From Candidatus Minthenecus merdequi (GTDB lineage Bacteria > Bacteroidota > Bacteroidia > Bacteroidales > Paludibacteraceae), in the NCBI GenBank assembly GCA_018064385.1, contig JAGHVI010000151.1, forward strand, positions 1-13,104: 13,104 bases of DNA, read 5' to 3'. Positions 6,510 through 13,005 of this stretch are shown here, in pieces; position 1 is the stretch's first letter, and each line of letters opens with the position of its first letter. The notes under the pieces were generated by a model. It worked only from the letters and a program-made list of their open reading frames with translations. It made no database searches and was not told the DNA's origin. The position numbers and the translations under genes were made by a program.

Positions 6510-7343
6510 CTATTTGCGCCCTTTTTTCTGCAAAATTTTCAGCAAAAAAATCACAACTCCCACAACAATGAATGGAACACTCAAAATTTGTCCCATATCA
6601 AACATCATTTCCTTCTCGAAACTTTCCTGAACCTCCTTCACATTTTCAATCAGCAATCTGAACGTAAACATCACTGCAACAACGACTCCAAAATATGCAC
6701 CAGGTCTCAACTTTGAGGAATATCTATATTTTTTGAACAGCAAAGCAGCTGCTGAAAATTCTGCAATATAGAACAGCGATTCGTACAATTGAGCTGGGTG
6801 TCTGGGCTGATTATCAACTGCTGTGAAGACAAATCCCCACGGCAACTGGGTAGGAAGACCAACAATTTCGCTGTTCATCAGGTTGCCCAACCTTATGAAA
6901 GCACCAGCCAGACAAGCACCTATTGCCACAATGTCCATCACTTTCCAAAGGTCTCTATGTGTTTTCGCCATGAAAATTAGCATTGCAACTACCATACCAA
7001 CAGCTCCTCCGTGGCTTGCTAAACCACGATAACCTATAAAGTTCCATCCTTCGGAAGATATTTTGAAAGGTAGAAAAATTTCCAAAGGATGATTTGAGAA
7101 ATAATTCCACTGATAAAAGAGACAATGACACAACCTACACCCCAAAAACATACAAATGAAGCTCCAAATCAAAAACAATTCAAAATCCTTCTCCGTCATC
7201 CCCTCCTCGATGAACCTATTATAAATCCAATAACCTGCCAATGCCAACCCAGCCGCAAACAGCAATCCATAGCAATTCACGCTGAAATTGCCGATTTCAC
7301 CAACTTTTCCGCTAAAATTCCATACTATAAATTCTATGTTCAT
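6510..7343 (-). CDS. lgt: prolipoprotein diacylglyceryl transferase
   Basis: An inner-membrane enzyme of 277 residues that moves diacylglycerol from phosphatidylglycerol onto the lipobox cysteine of prolipoproteins, the first step of lipoprotein maturation. Several strongly hydrophobic segments (about 23-41, 55-75, 113-126, 136-150, 187-197, 218-232 and 250-271) fit the seven-helix topology. Signature parts are GYRGLASHGG with H111 (H103 of E. coli), AFIRLGNLMNSEIVG with R151, N154 and E159, and RHPAQLYE (181-188). The basic C-terminus (KKGRK) suits a cytoplasmic tail. The start overlaps the dus stop by 4 bases (ATGA), so the two are probably coupled. Two predicted lipoproteins lie downstream in the same gene run. 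Base composition is AT-richer than aroA and the lipoprotein gene, but the codon pattern gives no clear sign of transfer. Confidence 0.96.
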   Translation of the reverse strand: MNIEFIVWNFSGKVGEIGNFSVNCYGLLFAAGLALAGYWIYNRFIEEGMTEKDFELFLIWSFICMFLGCRLCHCLFYQWNYFSNHPLEIFLPFKISSEGWNFIGYRGLASHGGAVGMVVAMLIFMAKTHRDLWKVMDIVAIGACLAGAFIRLGNLMNSEIVGLPTQLPWGFVFTAVDNQPRHPAQLYESLFYIAEFSAAALLFKKYRYSSKLRPGAYFGVVVAVMFTFRLLIENVKEVQESFEKEMMFDMGQILSVPFIVVGVVIFLLKILQKKGRK

Positions 7344-8317
7344 ATTGAATCCATTATACTATACAATTCCTCACGTGTTTCGGCTCTGAGCATAGCAATC
7401 CTGGTCTGACGGAAATTAGGAATACCTTTGAATGTAGGAGCTGCAGCGATATGCCTTCGGCTATGAACAATGCCCTTTCGTTCGTCGCCAGAGCACCATA
7501 TAATTGATTTCTCAACATACTCTTTGAGCAGACTGATTTGCCAGGCACGGTCGTTGTATTGACTGTTATCAGTCTTTCGTTTATCCAGAAAATCCCTGAT
7601 TTCACCGAAAATCCAAGGGTGACCAAACGTTGCTCTACCCACCATAATGGCATCAACACCGAACCTATCGAAACAGTATTCAGCCTTCTCGCCACTTGTC
7701 ACATCGCCATTGCCTATAATAGGTATTTTAATTCGGGGATTATTCTTAACTTCGCCTATGAGTGTCCAATCAGCCTCACCTGTGTACATCTGCGCTCTGG
7801 TTCGTCCGTGAATAGCTAAAGCTTGAATGCCACAATCTTGTAGTTGTTCAGCCAACTGACAAATACAGAGGTTTTCGCTGTCCCACCCAAGTCTTGTTTT
7901 CACTGTCACTGGAATCTTCACTGCCTTTACCACTTCACGCGTAATCTCAAGCAACAAGGGGATATTTCGCAACATTCCAGCACCTGCTCCCTTGTTTGCC
8001 ACCTTTTTCACAGGACAGCCGAAGTTAATGTCCAAAATGTCAGGGTGCGCCTCCTCTACAATTTTCGCAGCTTCGACCATCGTTGGAACATCTCTTCCAT
8101 AAATCTGGATAGCCACAGGCCTTTCTTCGTCGTGAATGGTCAATTTTTGGGAAGTGGCTTTTATGCTTCTGATTAACGCATCGGCAGACACAAATTCAGT
8201 ATAGACCATATCTGCTCCGAAACGTTTGCACATTCCTCGAAAGGCAGGGTCAGTCACATCCTCCATCGGAGCAAGGAACAAAGCTTTTTCTCTAAATTCT
8301 ATGTTTCCTATTTTCAC
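7340..8317 (-). CDS. dusB: tRNA-dihydrouridine synthase
   Basis: A flavin (FMN) enzyme of 325 residues that reduces specific uridines in tRNA to dihydrouridine with NADPH. The N-terminal TIM barrel begins with LFLAPMEDVTDPAFRGM (about 14-30). The catalytic cysteine lies in INFGCPVKKVANKGAGAGML (about 97-116). FMN-phosphate contacts are expected around HGRTRAQMYTG (about 170), IIGNGDV (about 200) and GVDAIMVGRATFGHPW (about 220-235). The C-terminal helical domain carries the family KGIVHSRRH segment. The start is GTG at 8317. An in-frame TAA lies 15 bases upstream and the next internal ATG is at codon 18, inside the conserved barrel start, so GTG is well supported. It follows the exonuclease stop by 15 bases. 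The dusB symbol is by general resemblance; the exact subfamily and target position in tRNA cannot be fixed from sequence alone. Confidence 0.93.
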   Translation of the reverse strand: MKIGNIEFREKALFLAPMEDVTDPAFRGMCKRFGADMVYTEFVSADALIRSIKATSQKLTIHDEERPVAIQIYGRDVPTMVEAAKIVEEAHPDILDINFGCPVKKVANKGAGAGMLRNIPLLLEITREVVKAVKIPVTVKTRLGWDSENLCICQLAEQLQDCGIQALAIHGRTRAQMYTGEADWTLIGEVKNNPRIKIPIIGNGDVTSGEKAEYCFDRFGVDAIMVGRATFGHPWIFGEIRDFLDKRKTDNSQYNDRAWQISLLKEYVEKSIIWCSGDERKGIVHSRRHIAAAPTFKGIPNFRQTRIAMLRAETREELYSIMDSI

Positions 8318-8332
8318 TGGTCTTTTCAGATT

Positions 8333-9097
8333 TTATCTCATCGACAGTTTTATCTTCGTCAGGGCATTCTTGGTCTGCTCTGGAAAATCGCTGCTCATCA
8401 TCCATTCGTAATACCCAGGGAAATTCTTCAGCACATCCTCTACCTCACGCCCTTTGAACTTCCCGAAATTGAACACCGCTTTCCCTTTGTCGTTGTAAAT
8501 CATTTTCCCAGAAGGGTCAACCCTCTTGACGAACGTGGTCAATTCCGCCAACTCTTTGATGTCGTTTTTCAACTCAGGATATTTGTCCAACTGCCCCTGC
8601 AAAACCTCGTAAGTCGCAATCACGTCGCCAAGTGCCGAATGAGCATCAATATGATCCTTCCCGCAGTAGAATTTATAAGCTGCCGACAATGTCCTCTGTT
8701 CCATTTTGTAGAATATGACTTGAACGTCTATTTTATCAGCTCTCTCGATGAAATCAGGATTTATTCCTACTCTTATGAACTCTTCCATCAGCATTGGAAG
8801 GTCGAAATTGTTCGAGTTATAACCTGCAATGTCGCACCCTGTAAAGTCATGCTCGATATCTCTCGCCTTTTGCTTGAACGTAGGCATATCCTTAACATCG
8901 TCGTCCGTTATCCCATGAACAGCGGTACATTCTTCCGGTATATGCCTCTCGGGGTTTATCAGATAGCGGTGCGACTCTTCTTCTCCGTTAGGATATACCT
9001 TCAGATAGGCTATCTCTACAATTCGGTCTTTAGCAGTGTCCAGCCCTGTCGTCTCAAGGTCAAAAAACACGATTGGTCGTTTCAGATTCAGTTTCAT
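8333..9097 (-). CDS. DEDDh 3'-5' exonuclease with ExoX-like C-terminal domain
   Basis: A 254-residue exonuclease of the DnaQ superfamily. ExoI is FFDLETTG with D13 and E15. ExoII ends in NSNNFDLPML with D99. ExoIII is DAHSALGD with H153 and D158, giving the DEDDh subtype with two-metal hydrolysis of 3' ends. The C-terminal part (about 200-250), with FGKFKGREVEDV and GYYEWMM, resembles the small ExoX-type C-terminal domain common in Bacteroidota versions. The function may be DNA repair or RNA/DNA trimming; the sequence does not say which. I chose the ATG at 9097, which starts MKLNLKRP directly after the upstream stop (TGATATG). A longer frame would need a TTG at 9109 inside the upstream gene. 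Coupled translation with the HhH gene is likely. It is not the polymerase III epsilon subunit, since no polymerase genes or clamp-binding features are seen. Confidence 0.92.
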   Translation of the reverse strand: MKLNLKRPIVFFDLETTGLDTAKDRIVEIAYLKVYPNGEEESHRYLINPERHIPEECTAVHGITDDDVKDMPTFKQKARDIEHDFTGCDIAGYNSNNFDLPMLMEEFIRVGINPDFIERADKIDVQVIFYKMEQRTLSAAYKFYCGKDHIDAHSALGDVIATYEVLQGQLDKYPELKNDIKELAELTTFVKRVDPSGKMIYNDKGKAVFNFGKFKGREVEDVLKNFPGYYEWMMSSDFPEQTKNALTKIKLSMR

Positions 9098-9098
9098 A

Positions 9099-9704
9099 TC
9101 ATTTATCAATCAAATACCTTTTCACTTTTTCCCACTCTTCATTCGTAAATGCGAATTTGCACGATTCTACCGTAAATTCCTCGCCTTTTTTCTTGGTCAC
9201 CCACCTCGCCGAATCAATCTTGCGACCTTTCTCAAAACCTATATAAGGATGCCATTTCATTCTCCCTACGCTCACGCTCTTGACATCAATCTTCTCCACC
9301 GAGTCTTCCACCACCCAAACCCAATCCTTCATCTTATCCACCAGCGAGTCAGGCATACACTCAATCTCCCTCAACTGCTCAGCGTCATAAAATCCTCCCA
9401 ATTTCTCCCTATACCAGACAATAGCATTCGCCCTACCCTCAGCAATCCCAGGAAATTTCGTCAGTTCCTCTTTCGTCACTCCGTTCAGTTCAAACATAAA
9501 GCACTCTTTCCTTGGCCATCGTCTCACGGTATCTTTCAAGATTACACTGTCAACCTCCGCAAACAAAGAATCTTCGGTGATAGGTTCAACACTCACAACT
9601 CTTTCTCGCCACTCAGGTTTGGCAATAGCTTTCACTGCCACACACCCCACCACAAGCACGGACAACACCGTCAACCATATTTTCTGGTTCTTTGAATATC
9701 TCAT
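9099..9704 (-). CDS. membrane-anchored helix-hairpin-helix protein
   Basis: A 201-residue protein with a basic N-terminus and one hydrophobic segment (about 9-28), so the rest probably lies outside the cytoplasm. Residues about 72-105 (FELNGVTKEELTKFPGI...GRANAIVWYREKLGGF) form a helix-hairpin-helix pair of the ComEA type. About 145-199 looks like a second, diverged unit containing HPYIGFEKGRKI. Such modules bind DNA backbone without sequence preference. ComEA is the uptake receptor in competent bacteria, but Bacteroidota carry many HhH proteins of unknown role, so a competence function is only a possibility. C21 follows VVG within the hydrophobic segment and could act as a weak lipobox. The start is ATG at 9704, sharing one base with the ansA stop (TGATG). 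A GTG one codon upstream is less likely. Its stop lies 1 base before the exonuclease ATG. Confidence 0.85.
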   Translation of the reverse strand: MRYSKNQKIWLTVLSVLVVGCVAVKAIAKPEWRERVVSVEPITEDSLFAEVDSVILKDTVRRWPRKECFMFELNGVTKEELTKFPGIAEGRANAIVWYREKLGGFYDAEQLREIECMPDSLVDKMKDWVWVVEDSVEKIDVKSVSVGRMKWHPYIGFEKGRKIDSARWVTKKKGEEFTVESCKFAFTNEEWEKVKRYLIDK

Positions 9705-10741
9705 CACATCTCCCCGCGCAATGACAACTCAAACCACTTCTTTACTTCATTGGCATCTTGATATTTTCCGAGGAGGAACATCATTTTGGTCACAGCAGCT
9801 TCAACGGTTATATCCCTTCCCGACACTACCCCAGCCTTTTGCAGGTTGACTGAGGCTTCGTACCTGCCCATCTCAACACTGCCCGCACGGCACTGCGTAA
9901 CGTTAGCAGTCACAATTCCACGTGCCGTCGCCTCGCTAATCTCATCGCAAAGCCAATCTGCCGTAGGCGCATTTCCCGAACCGTAACTTTCCAGAACTAC
10001 ACCTCTCAGTCCCACAATCGAATAAATCGCACGAACGGTCTCACGCCTTATGCCTGGAAACAATTTCAACACAACAACGTTAGGGTCAAAATGCTTCGAT
10101 ACTTCAAGGGGAAAAATCTGTTGGTTACGGTCAATGACGTGTTCGTTATATTTGATATGTACACCCGCTTTTGCCAACTCTGGGTAGTTGAATGATGCAA
10201 AAGCATTGAAATCTTCGGCATTACGCTTGGTTGTTCTGTTCCCACGCATCAGTTTATCTTCAAAGAAAAGACAGACTTCAGGCACCATAGCCTCGTCTGG
10301 AGACTTCATAGCTGCCGCCAACTCAATAGCGGTTATAAGGTTCTCCTTGGCATCACTTCTGAGTACACCGACAGGCAATTGCGAACCTGTGAAAATCACA
10401 GGCTTGTTAAGGTTTTTGAGCATAAACGACAATGCAGAAGCAGAGTATGCCATAGTATCTGTGCCATGAAGTACCACAAAACCATCTGAGCGATTATAGT
10501 AACTCTCGATGATTTCAGCTATTTTTACCCAATTGTCAGGAGTAATGTCGCTCGAATCAATCAATGGATTGAAAGCCACAGATTGTATATCGACGTTCAT
10601 CATTCCCAATTCAGGAAGGAAACTGAGCACTTTTTCAGTGTCGAGAGGGGCAAGGGAATGGCTGCTCTGACTTTCGCCCATACTAATCGTTCCCCCCGTG
10701 AAAATCAGAAGGACAGTCTGCTTTTTTGTTTCGTTCGTCAT
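9704..10741 (-). CDS. ansA: type I (cytoplasmic) L-asparaginase
   Basis: Hydrolyses L-asparagine to aspartate and ammonia. The protein has 345 residues and no signal peptide, as for the cytoplasmic type I enzyme and unlike periplasmic type II. The first catalytic threonine is T18 in IFTGGTISM. The second threonine-aspartate pair is T94-D95 in VLHGTDTMAYSASALSF. The lysine is K172 in MRGNRTTKRNAEDFNAF, matching K163 of the E. coli type I enzyme. The C-terminal domain (about 215-345) carries the VLESYGSGNAP segment typical of this type, which in E. coli is near the allosteric asparagine site. It is first in the leftward gene run and has its own promoter 24-60 bases upstream. The start is ATG at 10741. 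Aspartate made here can be converted to fumarate and succinate in Bacteroidales, an inferred link to the succinate-using CoA-transferase encoded divergently. Confidence 0.95.
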   Translation of the reverse strand: MTNETKKQTVLLIFTGGTISMGESQSSHSLAPLDTEKVLSFLPELGMMNVDIQSVAFNPLIDSSDITPDNWVKIAEIIESYYNRSDGFVVLHGTDTMAYSASALSFMLKNLNKPVIFTGSQLPVGVLRSDAKENLITAIELAAAMKSPDEAMVPEVCLFFEDKLMRGNRTTKRNAEDFNAFASFNYPELAKAGVHIKYNEHVIDRNQQIFPLEVSKHFDPNVVVLKLFPGIRRETVRAIYSIVGLRGVVLESYGSGNAPTADWLCDEISEATARGIVTANVTQCRAGSVEMGRYEASVNLQKAGVVSGRDITVEAAVTKMMFLLGKYQDANEVKKWFELSLRGEM

Positions 10742-10769
10742 ACAGATATTTCATTGATATTTCAGAGTG

Positions 10770-10799
10770 CAAATATATAAATTTTTTTTCAGCTGTCAA
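10770..10799 (-). promoter_or_regulatory. promoter of ansA
   Basis: On the minus strand a -7 box TATATTTG (10777 to 10770) is preceded, 19 bases upstream, by a TTG core (10799 to 10797, in the context ATTGAC) at the -33 position. This fits the Bacteroidota TTTG-N19-TAnnTTTG arrangement with one mismatch in the -33 box. Transcription would start near 10766, giving a leader of about 24 bases before the ansA ATG. Confidence 0.7.
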
Positions 10800-10823
10800 T
10801 TCAATTCTACCAAAAAAATTTAC

Positions 10824-10831
10824 TATCTTTG
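10824..10831 (+). promoter_or_regulatory. promoter -7 box of the CoA-transferase gene
   Basis: TATCTTTG followed by CA is a full match to the Bacteroidota -7 box. It sits 34 bases before the ATG at 10866, so the leader would be about 28-30 bases. There is no good TTTG at the -33 distance; that place holds TCAATTC. The box lies inside what would be an N-terminal extension from an upstream GTG, which argues against that extension. It is divergent from the ansA promoter, and the two upstream boxes fall within the same 25-base stretch. Confidence 0.7.
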
Positions 10832-10865
10832 CACTCCGAAAAACATCTATATAAATACTCATATT

Positions 10866-12347
10866 ATGAACTACAAAATTATGACAGCCGACGAAGCCGC
10901 AATGTTTGTAAACAACGGTGAAATCGTCGGTTTTTCAGGATTTACTCCTGCTGGTTGCCCTAAAGAGGTGCCAACAGCAATCGCAAAACGTGCCGAGGCA
11001 GAACACGCCGCTGGACGCGAATTCAGGATTGGTATGTACACCGGTGCATCAACTGGCGACTCGCTTGATGGTGCATTGGCACGCGCAAATGCTGTCCTTT
11101 TCCGCACTCCTTACCAGTCGAACAAGGATATGCGTACACGTCTCAACGCTCAGGAAGCTCACTATTTCGACATGCACCTCAGCCACCTCGCTCAGGAACT
11201 CCGTTACGGCTTCATGCCAAAACCTAACATCGCTATCGTCGAGGCTTGCAAACTGACCGATGATGGTAAAATCGTCCCTACATCTGGTGTGGGAATTCTT
11301 CCTACTGTATGCCGTTTAGCAGACAAAATCATCGTTGAACTTAACGCAGCACACCCAGAGGAACTCGAAGGTATCCACGATATCTACGAACCTCAGGATC
11401 CTCCTTGCCGCGAAGCTATCCCTGTCTATAAACCATCTGACCGCTGCGGCAAACCTTACGTTCAGGTTGACCCTAAAAAGATTGTCGCTGTCGTAAAAAC
11501 CAACCGCCCTAACGAGGTTGGCAAGTTCTCACCTGTTGACGAAGTTACCGCTAAAATCGGCGAAAATGTCGCTAATTTCCTCGCTGGCGAGTTGAAGGCT
11601 GGCCGCATTCCTGCATCTTTCCTCCCTATCCAGTCGGGCGTGGGCAACATCGCAAATGCCCTTCTCGGCTCTCTTGGCGAGAACAAGGACATCCCTGCTT
11701 TCGAAATGTACACCGAGGTTATCCAGGATGCCGTTATCGACCTTATGAAGAAAGGCCGTGTCAAATTCGCTTCAGGCTGCTCACTGACAGTTTCTGCACC
11801 TAAACTTGAGGAAATCTACAACGACCTTGACTTCTTCAAACAGCGTGTATGCCTCCGTCCACAGGAGCTTTCAAACAACCCAGAGGTTGCACGCCGTCTC
11901 GGTCTGATTACAATAAACACCGCTCTTGAGGCTGACATCTTCGGCAACGTCAACTCAACTCACGTGCTCGGCACGAAGATGATGAACGGTATCGGCGGAT
12001 CATGCGACTTCACTCGCAACGCCTACATCTCCATCTTCACAACACCATCCACCGCTAAGGACGGCAAGATTTCTGCCATTGTCCCTATGGTTTCGCACCT
12101 CGACCAGTCTGAGCACTCTGTCAAGGTTCTCATCACCGAACACGGTGTTGCCGACCTCCGTGGCAAGAGCCCTATCCAGCGCGCAAACTGCATAATCGAA
12201 AACTGCGTCGCTCCTGAATACCGCGATATGTTGCGTAAATATCTCGATTCTGCCACCAAGTCCCATACGCCATTGAACATCAATACTTGCTTCAACATGC
12301 ACAAGGCGTTTGCCGAGACAGGCGATATGCACAACGCTGAATTCTAA
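10866..12347 (+). CDS. succinyl-CoA:acetate-type CoA-transferase / acetyl-CoA hydrolase family
   Basis: A 493-residue class I CoA-transferase of the acetyl-CoA hydrolase/transferase family (Cat1, AarC, ScpC relatives). Such enzymes move CoA between acetate, succinate or propionate through a glutamyl-CoA intermediate. The expected catalytic glutamate is E284 in FEMYTEVIQD. Nearby QSGVGNIANALLG (257-269) and GIGGSCDFTRNA (375-386) match the family's CoA-binding glycine segments, and ITEHGVADLRGKSP (423-436) is the conserved C-terminal part. The length is typical for succinate-dependent members. In Bacteroidales an enzyme of this kind can release acetate from acetyl-CoA using succinate, but acceptor preference cannot be read from sequence. 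The start is ATG at 10866, because the promoter lies just upstream; a GTG at 10767 would place the promoter inside the gene. The codons are strongly biased (AAC, ATC, CTC, CGT/CGC), unlike the neighbours, which suggests very high expression. Confidence 0.93.
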   Translation: MNYKIMTADEAAMFVNNGEIVGFSGFTPAGCPKEVPTAIAKRAEAEHAAGREFRIGMYTGASTGDSLDGALARANAVLFRTPYQSNKDMRTRLNAQEAHYFDMHLSHLAQELRYGFMPKPNIAIVEACKLTDDGKIVPTSGVGILPTVCRLADKIIVELNAAHPEELEGIHDIYEPQDPPCREAIPVYKPSDRCGKPYVQVDPKKIVAVVKTNRPNEVGKFSPVDEVTAKIGENVANFLAGELKAGRIPASFLPIQSGVGNIANALLGSLGENKDIPAFEMYTEVIQDAVIDLMKKGRVKFASGCSLTVSAPKLEEIYNDLDFFKQRVCLRPQELSNNPEVARRLGLITINTALEADIFGNVNSTHVLGTKMMNGIGGSCDFTRNAYISIFTTPSTAKDGKISAIVPMVSHLDQSEHSVKVLITEHGVADLRGKSPIQRANCIIENCVAPEYRDMLRKYLDSATKSHTPLNINTCFNMHKAFAETGDMHNAEF

Positions 12348-12367
12348 AGCATTCTTTCTCTTCAATA

Positions 12368-12411
12368 TAAAAAAACTGCCGCCACACTCAGCTGTGACGG
12401 CAGCTTTTTTT
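12368..12411. terminator. bidirectional intrinsic terminator
   Basis: The arms CTGCCGCCACA (12376-12386) and TGTGACGGCAG (12393-12403) pair with a single C-A mismatch around a six-base loop. A run of seven T follows on the plus strand (12405-12411) and a run of A precedes the stem, which gives a T-run on the minus strand. It lies between the stop of the rightward CoA-transferase gene and the stop of the leftward 99-residue gene, so it can end both transcripts. Confidence 0.9.
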
Positions 12412-12432
12412 ACAAATTCCTATCCGTGGAAA

Positions 12433-12732
12433 TCAAATAACTTCAAGGTAGAAAGATACAGGTCTGAAACCATCATTGCAGCTAATCATTGCGCTCTTAG
12501 GATTCTTCATCCAGCCATCGTAGAAATTCTCCTCGCCCTGCGCCAATGCTTCGACAAACTCTTTCATACTCTTCCAAGCCTCGGTGCAAAGTCCATCAGG
12601 CTTCTCGCTGTTCACACTGACCCACGACATCCCCTCACATACGTCACACGCATGGGTTATAGGGTTTTCGTACTTAGCCATAAGGTCTTTATGTATGACC
12701 TGCCGCATAGCTGTTATCTTTACTTTTCTCAT
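12433..12732 (-). CDS. TIGR04076-like small protein
   Basis: A 99-residue protein without signal peptide or membrane segment. It begins MRKVKITAMR and carries features I recall from the TIGR04076 family: a central CDVCEGMSW (29-37), KPDGLCTEAWKSM (44-56) and a C-terminal SCNDGFRPVSF (84-94). No function is established for this family as far as I know. Four cysteines (C29, C32, C49, C85) fall in or next to these conserved stretches; C29-x2-C32 could bind a metal or act in thiol chemistry, but this is inference. It has its own consensus promoter about 70 bases upstream and shares a bidirectional terminator with the convergent CoA-transferase gene, so it is probably a single-gene transcript. The start is ATG at 12732. 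Family assignment is fairly confident; role is unknown. Confidence 0.8.
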   Translation of the reverse strand: MRKVKITAMRQVIHKDLMAKYENPITHACDVCEGMSWVSVNSEKPDGLCTEAWKSMKEFVEALAQGEENFYDGWMKNPKSAMISCNDGFRPVSFYLEVI

Positions 12733-12804
12733 AGTATAAATTTTCTTCTGTAATGCCCCATCAGTTATATTCCTTCTTTGTTGACAACCTCTTCAAATGC
12801 GCTG

Positions 12805-12835
12805 CAAAGTTAGGTTTATTTTCGCAAACAGCAAA
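12805..12835 (-). promoter_or_regulatory. promoter of the TIGR04076-like gene
   Basis: On the minus strand, TTTG (12835 to 12832) is followed after 19 bases by TAACTTTG (12812 to 12805) and then CA. This is a complete match to the Bacteroidota -33/-7 arrangement. The start of transcription would be near 12800, giving a leader of about 68 bases before the ATG at 12732. Confidence 0.8.
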
Positions 12836-12852
12836 ACAATAAGCAAAAAGAT

Positions 12853-12882
12853 TTTGTAGTGTAGAAAAATGCCTTATCTTTG
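12853..12882 (+). promoter_or_regulatory. orphan rightward promoter
   Basis: TTTG (12853-12856) and TATCTTTG (12875-12882) are separated by 18 bases and followed by CG, a near-ideal Bacteroidota promoter. It is divergent from the promoter of the small gene; the two -33 boxes are 17 bases apart. No gene follows on the plus strand in this window. The predicted transcript would start at about 12886-12888, within the left arm of a hairpin, and run antisense into the 3' end of the T9SS-tail gene. Confidence 0.6.
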
Positions 12883-12883
12883 C

Positions 12884-12916
12884 GGACAAATTGGGAGTTC
12901 AATTCCCAATTTGTCC
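12884..12916. repeat. perfect 13-bp inverted repeat (hairpin)
   Basis: The arms GGACAAATTGGGA (12884-12896) and TCCCAATTTGTCC (12904-12916) are perfectly complementary around the seven-base loop GTTCAAT. The left arm starts one base after the rightward promoter's -7 box. No T-run follows on either strand, so it does not look like an intrinsic terminator. It could be a protein-binding operator, a 5' RNA hairpin or part of a small RNA. Confidence 0.85.
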
Positions 12917-12937
12917 AACATTAAGACAAAGGTATAA

Positions 12938-12980
12938 TCCAGTTGTACCAGTCACACCCTTCTTTCACAAAAGAACTGGA
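12938..12980. repeat. 7-bp inverted repeat with long spacer
   Basis: TCCAGTT (12938-12944) and AACTGGA (12974-12980) are complementary across a 29-base spacer. They lie just downstream of the T9SS-tail gene stop in minus-strand terms. No T-run follows, and a pair this short can occur by chance, so its meaning is uncertain. Confidence 0.3.
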
Positions 12981-13005
12981 CTATTTCGCCAAATCCACAC
13001 CTAAA

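Larger units (their letters stand above)
12733..13005. other. intergenic region with divergent promoters and hairpin
   Basis: A 273-base non-coding stretch between the TIGR04076-like gene and the 3' end of the T9SS-tail gene. It holds a leader of roughly 70 bases for the small gene, two outward-facing promoters, a perfect 13-bp inverted repeat and a looser 7-bp inverted repeat, listed separately. I found no reading frame with a credible start on either strand, no tRNA, and no T-run that would mark a terminator for the right-hand gene. Confidence 0.6.

Noticed and set aside
7354..7695. Second minus-strand open frame inside the dus gene
   Set aside because: It is an alternative frame of a well-conserved enzyme, without its own promoter or recognisable motif.
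9098..9109. Longer exonuclease start at TTG 9107-9109
   Set aside because: The ATG at 9097 gives the usual family N-terminus (MKLNL) and follows the upstream stop directly, whereas the TTG lies inside the upstream gene.
10767..10865. N-terminal extension of the CoA-transferase from a GTG
   Set aside because: The extension would span the gene's own promoter box and encodes an AT-rich low-complexity stretch; the family begins at the ATG at 10866.
12548..12561. GCTTCGACAAACTC in the TIGR04076-like gene as a second copy of the aroA repeat
   Set aside because: It has mismatches to the repeat core, is short, and encodes family-typical residues (EFVEAL), so chance similarity is the simpler reading.
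12884..12916. Possible tRNA T-arm, since the hairpin contains GTTCAAT next to GGG/CCC and is followed by CCA-like bases
   Set aside because: The loop is shifted by one base relative to a true T-arm, the stem runs to 13 bp, and no anticodon or D-arm can be folded upstream.
12927..12934. Minus-strand TACCTTTG as a third promoter in the right-hand intergenic region
   Set aside because: No TTTG or TTG is found at the -33 distance, and a better promoter for the downstream gene lies closer to it.
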